Shown piece by piece: positions 29,501 to 33,114 of a stretch of DNA of 64,000 nucleotides; position 1 is the stretch's first letter, and every line of letters starts with the position of its first letter. Made by a program: the position numbers and the translations under genes. The notes under the pieces are model-generated. The model saw nothing but the letters and a program-made list of their open reading frames with translations. It had not been told where the DNA came from and made no database searches. Location of the stretch: the NCBI GenBank assembly GCA_031213475.1, contig JARUPZ010000026.1, positions 7,378,200 to 7,442,199 of the forward strand, read 5' to 3'. This DNA comes from Nereocystis luetkeana. Lineage: Eukaryota; Sar; Phaeophyceae; Laminariales; Laminariaceae.

Positions 29501-32444
29501 CCAACCTTTATGAAAGAAGGGTGGGGCGGGGGACGGGGGGCTAATAAATATCGACGTTGCAGCAAGGAGGAGCGTGCGCAGCGAAATGCGACAAGAGCCG
29601 AAAAAGTTAACGTGCGTGCAAACCTTTTTTCGCCCGCAAGCGTCATCCCGCGGTAGGGGTTGCACTTTTTGGGCCCAAGGTTTCTGACCTATTGAGTTCC
29701 TTGTACATGAGGTGAACTACCAGTTAGGATAAAAACATTTACTCTTGTATTCGTTTTAGGACTAACGCATACAGCGCATACAAGTGCCGGTCGGGCGGCA
29801 CGAACGAATTTCTGCCAAGTATTGTATCGGGTGAGAGAGTGAGCTCCTAATGTGAGGGGTTCCGGAACCAATGGTGCACCCCTGCTGCTGTGGGATGGCT
29901 CCGTTACCGTGTGGCACGGCCGACAGCGTGCCGGAGAGAATAGTGGGCAGGGACGAGCTCCGCGATGAATGACGACGGCTTACCTTCCCACCGTACAACG
30001 AAAAGACCGTGTCAACACATCGGGTTTGTTACCTGGTTTGTTTTAGTTGAACCGACGCGCTCAGCCCGACGAGCTCTGTTCCGAGCCGCGAAACAGCGTT
30101 CCTCCGGATAAACTTGACGTAAAAAACGCCGCCTGGTGCCCGTGTAACGTAAGCTAGAGCGCTCGTTTGTCAAGGGTCAAGGTGGTTGCGGGCGGGCTGC
30201 TGAGCGGAACGACTAGCGTGCGAGAAGCGTGCGAGCTGACGCGACTCACCATAGGCGTTGTGCATTCCCGCTAAGATGTTCCCTGAATGACGGTGCTCCA
30301 TAACCCAAAATCGTCGGAATGCCAAGCTTGTTCTGAAAAACGACCGGTTTTGTATACGTTTGGGCCATCGGATTATTCATCGGGAAGCAATTGTTTTGTT
30401 TATGAAGTCAGTTTTTCTGGTGGGGTGTGGAGTTCCTTAAGTGTGGAGCCTCAACAAAAATAGGGTGGGCCTCTATCGTAGAAGTAATAACTTTGCCGAG
30501 GGAGCTACGGGAGGGGTGCCATATTAAATAGGACCTACGGTACACAATATTTATATTTATATATATTATTATATATGTATATATATATCGTTTTTTTACG
30601 GACACTATTTGGCATTGTTTAGTATGGCCCCCGTAAATAGCAGCTCTCCTGCAGAACACACCCGAACCTTGGCTCCGAGAACATAATGACTCTGAATCCA
30701 ATGAGCAAATCCCATTGGGGGGGACGCGTGTAAATATACCGAATGTATAAAAACAACCGATGTTGAGCAGTTCTTCGATATGACGAAGGACAATCGACGC
30801 AAACTACGGTAGATATGCGCTCCTTTTTTTTCTGAGTCTCCTCACAAGACCTTAAGCAGCTCAAAACCTCACCCAACATCTGATTTTAGAGAAAGGCGTG
30901 TAAGTGCTGCAACAGTAGCTGTATGTCCGCCCAAAGAACAATTCCCATGGCTTGTCTAAAACGCGTACAACGAACAATACTGCAGCACCAAAATTGGAAT
31001 TCCGACGATTTGGGGGTAAGGACCACCCTTCGTTTCAGGATCCAATTTCGCCCAAAACTGCTACAAACCCGATCGTAGCACGCCTCAATTGGAGCGTGGT
31101 GACGGATCAGATCAGGGCGTGAGCGCGGCCCGGCAACCCGGCGCTTTCACCCCGGAGGGGACAACGGCAGCCAAGACACAGAAAAGGAAAAGGGCAAGAG
31201 CTCGGCAAAGATGAAAGAGGGGCTGCATAGGTATATGCATCAACACACCGTCGCGGTGCGGCGATGCCCCCCACCAGACGAGCGATTGCTGCTTGAGAAG
31301 ACGCGTTCCACGATAGAGGTAGCACTGTTCCGACGAATGTTTTTTTCTGAATCACGGGGTTCCTTAACCCTTTTAGAAACCCAGTCCCGTTTTGGGGACA
31401 CACCACTCAAATTCCAAGTAATTTGTACCCAATTGTCCCCGAAACGAGACTGCGGCCCTAAAAGGGTGGACCCAAAATCGTCCGAATGCCAATCTTGATT
31501 CGAAAAGTGTCGTTTTTGTATACCTGGACCATGGGATTATTCATCGGGGTGCAATTTGATTTTTGCTGAAGTCAGTTTGCGGGTGAGGTATGTAGCTCCT
31601 TAAGTGAGGAGTGTCAGAAAAAAATGGGGGAATCTCTATCGTAGAACGCCTCGAAACCAACTATCCACAAATGTTTGGGCTGTCCCCCCTGCCACCCATC
31701 CATCCCTCTCACCCCGTCCTATCCCATCCCGCCCTCCCCCCCCCCCCCCCTTATTTCCTCCTTGCTGTCGAAGGTGGGCAGTCGGATCCACGGCACAGTC
31801 ACGCGGGATGTTCTTGACGAGGTCTTTGGTCCAGAACTCTTGGCAGAGGTAGAGGCGTACGGAAAGCGAGCAGCGGAGAACCGAGGGGGTGGCTCAACCG
31901 AGGGAAAGAGGCATGGGACTGGAGGAGCGGAACGCCGAGAGGAGGCGGACGTGCTGTCTGGGGATGAAGTAGCCGCCGGGAAGCTCCAGGTACCTCGTTC
32001 TGGGCGAGAACTCATTGCGCGCGGACCGTGTGTTTTAGCGTCGATGCCTATTAATAGTTCGAGAGGAGAGGTGCTACGGATGTAAAGCTTCGTGTGACAT
32101 GTGCGTGTCGTTTCGTAAAACCGATGGGCTCACGAACGTGGGAGGGGGAGAAAGTGACCGTCACGTCGTATACGTTTTTGTGGGGGCATGGTGCGTTTGG
32201 AGGCGCTGAGCGTACTTCTCCTTCGACGTGATCTTGGAAGATGCGGCAAGCGCTACTGCACTACAGGTTTGACGTCCAAGCCCGCCCATATGCATGCAAC
32301 CTGCTCTCTCTGCTGTGCTGTCGCTGTGTGTATGTCCTCTTGGACCAGGTGGTGGTTTCAGGTCCGGGAGGATTTACGTCAAAAGTGGAGAAACTTCTGG
32401 ACGAGATGGGCGTCCCCGGTAGCGCAATGGTGCTCCTGGATTGA
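1..32444 (+). CDS. DOMON / cytochrome b561 / cytochrome b5 / FAD-NAD(P)H reductase fusion gene (5' partial, spliced)
   Basis: This is one split gene of about 19 exons and about 930 residues in the window; its start lies upstream. Domain order: DOMON (exons 1-3), cytochrome b561 with five membrane helices (exons 3-6), cytochrome b5 with HPGG (exon 7), linker (exons 8-9), FAD-binding barrel with RAYNAF and GAMSGLL (exons 10-12), NAD(P)H-binding fold with GTGVNP (exon 14), LVLLWQ (exon 16), VIISGD (exon 17) and terminal SGPGGF (exon 19). Phases agree at all junctions except the exon 9/10 join. By family knowledge, reductases of this type pass electrons from NAD(P)H through FAD to b5 haem, b561 proteins move electrons across membranes, and DOMON domains bind haem or sugar outside. 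I infer a single-chain trans-membrane reductase, perhaps of ferric iron, ascorbate radical or cell-wall substrates. The physiological acceptor cannot be read from sequence. Introns total roughly 30 kb and are full of small transposons. Confidence 0.88.
87..1957 (+). other. Intron 1 (1871 bp)
   Basis: It lies between the AAG|GTGAGA donor and the GCGGACAG acceptor. I see no repeat or RNA gene in it. An ATG at 1637 opens a long frame that runs into exon 2, but it is not needed as a start because exon 1 joins in phase. Confidence 0.7.
1958..2161 (+). CDS. Exon 2: second half of DOMON domain
   Basis: 68 codons, phase 0 at both ends, acceptor GCGGACAG and donor AAG|GTTTGT. It reads DFVICEVTSATGG, then VPVPDSVDPDLNV, then SITFLRDLTSLDNEDYDL. 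The F-x-R-x-L...D...D ending is typical of the last strands of DOMON domains. Confidence 0.85.
2162..3486 (+). other. Intron 2 (1325 bp)
   Basis: No recognised gene. Around 2740-2900 there is a faint, decayed match to family C interior sequence (ATTCCGAC-A-TTTTAGGTC, then CATTCAGAAAC). Confidence 0.6.
3487..3707 (+). CDS. Exon 3: end of DOMON and first b561 helix
   Basis: Acceptor ATCGACAG, donor CAG|GTGCGC, ends in phase 2. It reads DTLVVFCYREG, then NRGASTVNF (the closing DOMON strand), then SLHGALMLVAWMFVAPAGIY, a membrane helix starting at the His of a typical b561 LHG motif. Confidence 0.88.
3708..4437 (+). other. Intron 3 (730 bp) with one family A element
   Basis: It contains the family A MITE at 3913-4021. 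A CT-rich tract lies near 3768-3785. Nothing else recognised. Confidence 0.7.
3913..4021. mobile_element. Family A MITE, copy 1
   Basis: Ends are inverted repeats: ATTACGGGGGGCCATAGTTA and the complement of TAACTATGGTTCCCCCGTAA. The interior has the family motifs TAATAGGACC, ATATTGTTAG and ATATATAGGTG. About 108 bp, no ORF, consistent with a non-autonomous DNA transposon. Confidence 0.85.
4438..4693 (+). CDS. Exon 4: b561 helices 2 and 3
   Basis: Acceptor CACGTCCAG and donor CGG|GTGAGT; the first base completes an Arg codon. Helices are around EMHAELMMLTSEAVLPLAIT and ATWGYMMIVGVATQVFTGWI. The His in EMHAELM and in SHATWGY are in the positions of conserved haem b ligands. Confidence 0.9.
4694..4912 (+). 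other. Intron 4 (219 bp)
   Basis: A short intron with donor CGG|GTGAGT and acceptor GACGGTGCAG. No other content seen. Confidence 0.85.
4913..5047 (+). CDS. Exon 5: b561 helix 4
   Basis: 45 codons, phase 0 at both ends, donor GAG|GTAACG. It begins FNKHFHIWSGRFAYVSGVV; the NKHxHxxxGR pattern with a ligand His is a b561 hallmark. It ends in an acidic loop SGDDDLIFSAVDGFD. Confidence 0.9.
5048..6509 (+). other. Intron 5 (1462 bp) with a family A element
   Basis: It holds the family A MITE at 6246-6353. The stretch 5640-5780 has weak likeness to decayed family C interior. Nothing else recognised. Confidence 0.7.
6246..6353. mobile_element. Family A MITE, copy 2
   Basis: Left end TATTACGGGGGGCCATAGTA and right end TACCATTGTCCCCCGTGATA, with GTAGGTTTTTGTGTACACCG inside. 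TA on both flanks. About 108 bp, non-coding, in intron 5. Confidence 0.85.
6510..6761 (+). CDS. Exon 6: b561 helix 5 and linker to cytochrome b5
   Basis: 84 codons, phase 0, acceptor CATCGCGCAG and donor AAG|GTGCCG. FPTWAAAIAALFVLLETRK is the fifth membrane helix. It is followed by an acidic linker and DVLIYSVSEFNDK, which leads straight into the cytochrome b5 fold. Confidence 0.9.
7572..7752 (-). mobile_element. Family D repeat, copy 1
   Basis: It shares CACCCTTCATGCGACTC, ACACCTCACG, TGCGTCCCGGCATTGTA and the GCGAGGG tract with copies near 10.9, 15.1 and 29.1 kb. Non-coding, diverged. Ends are approximate. Confidence 0.65.
7951..8061. mobile_element. Family A MITE, copy 3
   Basis: Left end TATTATGAAGGACCATAGCA is diverged; right end GGTCCCCCGTAAT is intact. 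Interior AAATAGGACCAAATATTGTT and ACCGTAGGTCCTATTTACT match the family. Confidence 0.8.
8282..8482. mobile_element. Family A MITE, copy 4, split by a family B insertion
   Basis: The left end CATTACGGGGGACCATA stops at 8297 and the family A sequence resumes at 8396 (ACAGGACCTA...), running to TATGGTCCCCCGTAAT. The 8302-8391 block between is family B with TTAA on both sides. Confidence 0.88.
8302..8391. mobile_element. Family B MITE, copy 1 (TTAA duplication on both sides)
   Basis: TTAA lies at 8298-8301 and 8392-8395. The ends are CCCCTAAAG and the complement of TTCTAAAAGGG, and the right arm reads GTCCCCAAAACGGGACTGCG. A TTAA target with ends beginning CCC is the signature of the piggyBac superfamily. 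About 90 bp, no ORF, so non-autonomous. Confidence 0.85.
8605..8707. mobile_element. Family A MITE, copy 5
   Basis: Left end ACTAGGGACCATAGTAAATA is diverged, right end ATACTATGGCCCCCCGTCA. It lies 90 bp before the cytochrome b5 exon. Confidence 0.75.
8798..8986 (+). CDS. Exon 7: cytochrome b5 haem-binding domain
   Basis: 63 codons, phase 0, acceptor CTCCGTCAG and donor AAG|GTCTGT. It reads QSWVLVDGAILDVSSF, then RRHPGGNRVI, with the first haem His at 8867-8869 in the HPGG motif. A second ligand His is likely in SFSPHAHSK near the end. Confidence 0.93.
10060..10167. mobile_element. Family A MITE, copy 6 (well preserved)
   Basis: The inverted ends TATTACGGGGGACCATAGTT and AACTATGGTCCCCCGTAATA are near perfect. 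Almost identical to the copy at 43304-43411 (I count about three differences by eye). Confidence 0.92.
10350..10458. mobile_element. Family A MITE, copy 7 (reverse orientation)
   Basis: Ends TATTACGGAGGACCATAGTT and TGCTCCCCCGTAATA. The interior is in reverse orientation relative to copy 6 (GGACCTACGGTACACGTG, then AACAATATTTGGTC). Confidence 0.85.
10836..11010 (+). mobile_element. Family D repeat, copy 2
   Basis: It shares GCACGTCGGGTTTTCAGC-ACCAGGCAG, CGAGCGCGAAGCG, GAGGTGTTCGGC and CTGCATCCTAC-AAGAA with the copy at 29 kb. A G-rich tract follows. Confidence 0.7.
11142..11363 (+). CDS. Exon 8: end of b5 domain and acidic linker
   Basis: 74 codons, phase 0, acceptor GGACGATTCAG and donor ATG|GTGAGA. 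It opens NAWEILRKLVVGYID, like the last b5 helix, then a charged stretch rich in D and E. The later PRTVAGRNLSINHESM leads to the reductase part. Confidence 0.85.
11364..11463 (+). other. Intron 8 (100 bp)
   Basis: Donor ATG|GTGAGA; acceptor TTTTTTGGCAG preceded by a GT-repeat pyrimidine tract. Very short for this gene. Confidence 0.75.
11464..11498 (+). CDS. Exon 9 (probable): short exon before the FAD domain
   Basis: 35 nt reading VLRTGPITFFL plus AG, between a strong acceptor (TTTTTTGGCAG) and a strong donor (AG|GTATGT). It ends in phase 2, which does not fit the first acceptor of exon 10; an acceptor at 12190-12191 would restore phase. Confidence 0.6.
11499..12168 (+). other. Intron 9 (about 670 bp)
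   Basis: No repeats recognised. An acceptor-like CCCATCAG at 11570-11577 leads to a stop if joined in phase to exon 9, so I left it out. It ends with an 11-T tract before GTCTTCAG. Confidence 0.55.
12169..12354 (+). CDS. Exon 10: start of the FAD-binding barrel
   Basis: The open frame ends at CTG|GTGAGT, phase 0. It reads DGSGRNLLELFHVCPLLF and, near the end, SVYRYVFCCPGEAQAL, like the strand of b5-reductase barrels that precedes the G-x-H/V-x-V turn. The 5' boundary is either 12169 (after CTTCAG) or 12192 (phase-compatible with exon 9). Confidence 0.75.
12355..13238 (+). other. Intron 10 (884 bp)
   Basis: C runs near 12690 and 13150. A plus frame at 12840-13100 is open but has no family signature and is not needed for phase. 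Confidence 0.7.
13239..13295 (+). CDS. Exon 11: FAD barrel strands
   Basis: 57 nt, phase 0, acceptor GAGTTACAG and donor AAG|GTGAAC, reading VQAITGVCVVNMRAQAKGK. This matches the strand pair just before the R-x-Y-x-F motif in cytochrome b5 reductases. Confidence 0.8.
13637..13720. mobile_element. Family B MITE, copy 2 (diverged)
   Basis: Arms TCTAGGACTGCAGTCCCGTT and CGAGACTGCAGTCCTATA are inverted around GGGGGCAAACG / CTGTCCCC. The TTAA flanks are lost. Confidence 0.75.
15009..15262 (-). mobile_element. Family D repeat, copy 3
   Basis: Reverse-complement partner of the copy at 28990-29240. It shares GAAGCTGTCGTCCATATGCA, CACCCTTCATGCGACTCGCC, ATGCTCCGTCCCGGCATTGT and the CATGCATG-GATCGAGTACA end. 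The ends lie in a C run. Confidence 0.8.
15324..15545 (+). CDS. Exon 12: FAD-binding core (RAYNAF and GAMSGLL)
   Basis: 74 codons, phase 0, acceptor GAGGCAG and donor ACA|GTGAGG. RAYNAF (15336-15353) is the R-x-Y-x-x FAD motif. The later DGMLCIEIRIKL and PDGAMSGLLEKLAT match the strand and the G-x-x-S flavin pyrophosphate motif. Confidence 0.9.
15546..15628 (+). other. Intron 12 (83 bp)
   Basis: Donor ACA|GTGAGG, acceptor GCCTGTTGCAG. It is defined only if the microexon that follows is real. Confidence 0.5.
15629..15634 (+). CDS. Exon 13 (possible): 6-nt microexon (Glu-Met)
   Basis: GAGATG sits exactly between a strong acceptor (TGTTGCAG) and a strong donor (GTAAGA). It would add two residues in phase 0 between LLEKLAT and DKDNPAVQLQGPF. 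Skipping it also keeps the frame, so transcripts must decide. Confidence 0.45.
15635..16368 (+). other. Intron 13 (734 bp)
   Basis: No repeats or genes recognised. Confidence 0.65.
16369..16483 (+). CDS. Exon 14: NAD(P)H-binding fold start (GTGVNP)
   Basis: Acceptor CGCACACAG, donor CCAA|GTGCGT, ends in phase 1. It reads AVQLQGPFMTQRL, then HRNVVMIAAGTGVNP. GPF is the flavin-side turn and AAGTGVNP the nucleotide-binding glycine motif of ferredoxin-NADP reductase-like folds. Confidence 0.93.
16484..17164 (+). other. Intron 14 (681 bp)
   Basis: It contains a G run at about 16671-16700. Nothing else seen. Confidence 0.75.
17165..17201 (+). CDS. Exon 15: NAD(P)H-domain helix
   Basis: 37 nt. 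With the base carried over from exon 14 it reads MVQQMRDYLALP, the helix directly after GTGVNP. Acceptor GGTACCAG, donor AG|GTCGGT, phase 2. Confidence 0.9.
17202..17583 (+). other. Intron 15 (382 bp)
   Basis: Donor AG|GTCGGT, acceptor TTCTTCCGTCAG with a good pyrimidine tract. C run near 17472. Confidence 0.85.
17584..17680 (+). CDS. Exon 16: NAD(P)H-domain strand LVLLWQ
   Basis: It reads DPAYSWNSRLVLLWQCTSES, then ELYGEEEITAMQ. This is the strand and acidic loop of b5-type reductases. The best phase-compatible end is CAG|GCGAGA, a GC donor; the GT alternative at 17700 breaks the frame of exon 17. Confidence 0.85.
17713..17957 (-). mobile_element. Family C MITE, copy 1
   Basis: Left arm TATGATAGAGGTTCACCCGA, right arm CTACCTCTATCGTAGGACG. 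The interior shares GATTCCGACGATTTTGGGTT, CATGGGCCAAG and the C-TCACCCGAAAAC blocks with copies 4, 5 and 8. Confidence 0.8.
19069..19334. mobile_element. Family C MITE, copy 2 (clear ends, different interior)
   Basis: Ends GAGGCGTTCTACGATAGAG and CTCTATCGTAGAACGCCTC are perfect inverted repeats of 19 bp, 266 bp overall. The interior differs from the other copies, so it may be a separate subfamily. Confidence 0.8.
19469..19660 (+). CDS. Exon 17: reductase strand VIISGD and basic insert
   Basis: 64 codons, phase 0, acceptor TGAACCGCAG, donor CGG|GTAACG. It reads AESNGLLEVTVIISGDTRKR, the strand that follows the b5-reductase helix, then a Lys/Arg/Ser-rich stretch (GKSKKSLMAGSKNR) that is extra compared with short b5 reductases. 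Confidence 0.8.
20437..20509. repeat. CT microsatellite
   Basis: A run of CT dinucleotides with a few interruptions (TATCTCT, CGCTCTC), about 70 bp, in intron 17. Confidence 0.95.
21212..21329. mobile_element. Family A MITE, copy 8 (reverse orientation)
   Basis: Left end TGTTACGGGGGACCATATAA, right end CTATGGTCCCTCGTATTA; interior GGACCTACGGTACGCAC and AACAATATTCGGTCCTA match the family. Confidence 0.85.
22259..22650. repeat. Tandem duplication, two units of about 191 bp
   Basis: Both units contain TCTAGGAGCTGA-ACGAG, TACGGCCATGCATGATAT, a C run, CGGGA-C-ATATTCCATACA, and GGGGAGACAGGGCT-AAGTC. The CATGCATGATATCGAGTA block is shared with family D ends. Confidence 0.9.
23447..23576. repeat. 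Perfect tandem duplication, 2 x 65 bp
   Basis: The unit starting CAACACTCACATCGGATCAA and ending AGCTCGTATCAGTGGAT occurs twice head to tail with no difference that I can see. This suggests a very recent event or an assembly artefact. Confidence 0.95.
23923..24391. mobile_element. Family C MITE, copy 3 (long form, 469 bp)
   Basis: Ends GAGGCGTTTTACAATAGGGG and CCCCTAGCGTAGAACGCCTC, extended inwards by GTAGCAT / ATGCTAC. The interior differs from the roughly 250-bp copies. No transposase motif recognised. Confidence 0.75.
24613..24718. mobile_element. Family A MITE, copy 9 (diverged)
   Basis: Left end ATTACAGGAGGCGGTAGTGA, right end CTGTGATCCCCCGGTAATA; interior AATAGGACC, TAAAAATGGGCAAAT and CCTTAGGTCCTATTT. 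Confidence 0.8.
27363..27627 (+). mobile_element. Family C MITE, copy 4
   Basis: Ends GACGCCTTCTACGATAAAGG and CCTCTATCGTAGAACGCCTT. The interior has AAATCGTCGGAATGTCAATC, GCCATGGGATTATTCA and GGTGAGGTATGGATCTCCTC. 265 bp. Confidence 0.85.
28432..28683 (-). mobile_element. Family C MITE, copy 5
   Basis: Reverse orientation relative to copy 4. Ends GAGGCGTTCCACGATAGAGG and CTATATCGTAGAACG. The interior has CCATACCTCACCCGAAAGC, AATAATCCCATGGCC and ATTCCGACGATTTCGGGT. Confidence 0.85.
28990..29240 (+). mobile_element. Family D repeat, copy 4
   Basis: Forward partner of the 15009-15262 copy: GGTGTACTCGATAGGAGAT, CATGCATGGCCGTAGTCG, CGGAGCATGTCGGGTTTTCA and GACGACAGCTTCAAT. Confidence 0.8.
30268..30483 (+). 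mobile_element. Family C MITE, copy 6 (left end lost)
   Basis: The interior AAAATCGTCGGAATGCCAAG, GGGCCATCGGATTATTCATC and the right arm GGCCTCTATCGTAGAAG match copies 4 and 8. No clear left arm. Confidence 0.75.
30504..30640. mobile_element. Family A MITE, copy 10, with an AT-rich expansion
   Basis: Left end CTACGGGAGGGGTGCCATAT, right end TTAGTATGGCCCCCGTAAATA, interior GGACCTACGGTACACAATAT. The middle has grown into an AT-repeat tract (30550-30590). Confidence 0.75.
30794..31086 (-). mobile_element. Family C MITE, copy 7 (decayed)
   Basis: The right arm GATCGTAGCACGCCTC and the interior CAATTCCCATGGCTTGTC, GGAATTCCGACGATTTGGGG match the family; the left arm is weak. Confidence 0.6.
31300..31652 (+). 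mobile_element. Family C MITE, copy 8, interrupted by a family B element
   Basis: Ends GACGCGTTCCACGATAGAGG and TCTCTATCGTAGAACGCCTC. Family C sequence breaks at 31367 and resumes after 31466 with CCAAAATCGTCCGAATGCC. It ends 121 bp before exon 18. Confidence 0.85.
31368..31466. mobile_element. Family B MITE, copy 3 (nested in family C)
   Basis: CCCTTTTAGAAACCCAGTCC at the left with TTAA before it; GAGACTGCGGCCCTAAAAGGG at the right. The right TTAA is mutated. About 99 bp. Confidence 0.85.
31774..31989 (+). CDS. Exon 18: reductase GRI/RDVLDEVF segment with charged insert
   Basis: 72 codons, phase 0, donor CAG|GTACCT. It reads VGSRIHGTVTRDVLDEVFGP, like the G-R-I-T-x-x-x-L segment of b5 reductases, then a Glu/Arg/Gly-rich stretch of about 45 residues that looks like a disordered insert before the last strand. 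Confidence 0.85.
31990..32348 (+). other. Intron 18 (359 bp)
   Basis: Donor CAG|GTACCT, acceptor TTGGACCAG. Nothing else seen. Confidence 0.85.
32349..32444 (+). CDS. Exon 19: reductase C-terminus (SGPGGF, LLD, stop)
   Basis: It reads VVVSGPGGFTSKVEKLLDEM and ends VLLD then TGA at 32442-32444. The [CS]-G-P-x-G-F motif near the C-terminus is a hallmark of NAD(P)H-binding flavin reductases; the usual Cys is Ser here. Confidence 0.95.
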   Translation: MVVSGPGGFTSKVEKLLDEMGVPGSAMVLLD

Positions 32445-33114
32445 CCCGAAGGATGGAGAAAGTTGACACCGACGGTGGTGTGGTGACTTGAGTTTCAGCA
32501 GTAGATAGCTTGAAACCCACGTGGTAGACATCGAGATACAACATGGGGTGTCGCAGCGGTATTAATAGCGGTTGGGATGTCATGAGTGGGAGGATCCCGG
32601 CAGAACGTTTTTCAAAGAACTATGATAATATGTGCTTTCCTTGTGGTATGGTGCCCTACCGATGAACGTGTAATGTCAAGTATGGACTTGGATGAGGCTT
32701 CCTTCCTCGAATCAGAAGGGGGGGGGTTCTTCCTCGGAGCAACGTCCCGAGCTGAGTGCGCGCTAAGCCCGGCGACAATCAATTGATAGGTCGTACCCGT
32801 GCAGACATGAACGTCCTCCATGCAAGGTGTGGATGGTGTGAAGCCTGAAGGTTAGTCGACGATTCCATATTGCAGGCGTTCTTCCTCGAGGTGTATAGGT
32901 GCCGAGTGTGAAGGGCACACCGCCGGGGTCGAGAGACTAAACAGCATCAGGGTGGCCGGTGGGTTCGTCACCCCAATTTTTCTCACAGGTGTATGGCTGG
33001 GGCTGGAGGGAAATTATCGCGTATTCAACGCACCTACCGGTGGGGTCACGGCTCCCTCAGCGGCGCTAGCCCTGCGTTGACCCTTCTAGTTCGAAAGGTC
33101 CTGCCAAGGTGGTA
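32445..33114. other. 3' flank of the reductase gene
   Basis: It presumably holds the 3' UTR. I see no canonical AATAAA, no repeat family and no convincing ORF. Confidence 0.6.

Larger units (their letters stand above)
19661..31773 (+). other. Intron 17 (about 12.1 kb), repeat-rich
   Basis: Donor CGG|GTAACG, acceptor TTGCTGTCGAAG. Between them lie three family A, six family C, one family B and one family D elements, a CT microsatellite, two tandem duplications and many G/C runs. No open frame inside carries a recognised family signature. Minus frames at 24940-25458 and 27862-28443 are open for more than 170 codons but I cannot assign them. Confidence 0.7.
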
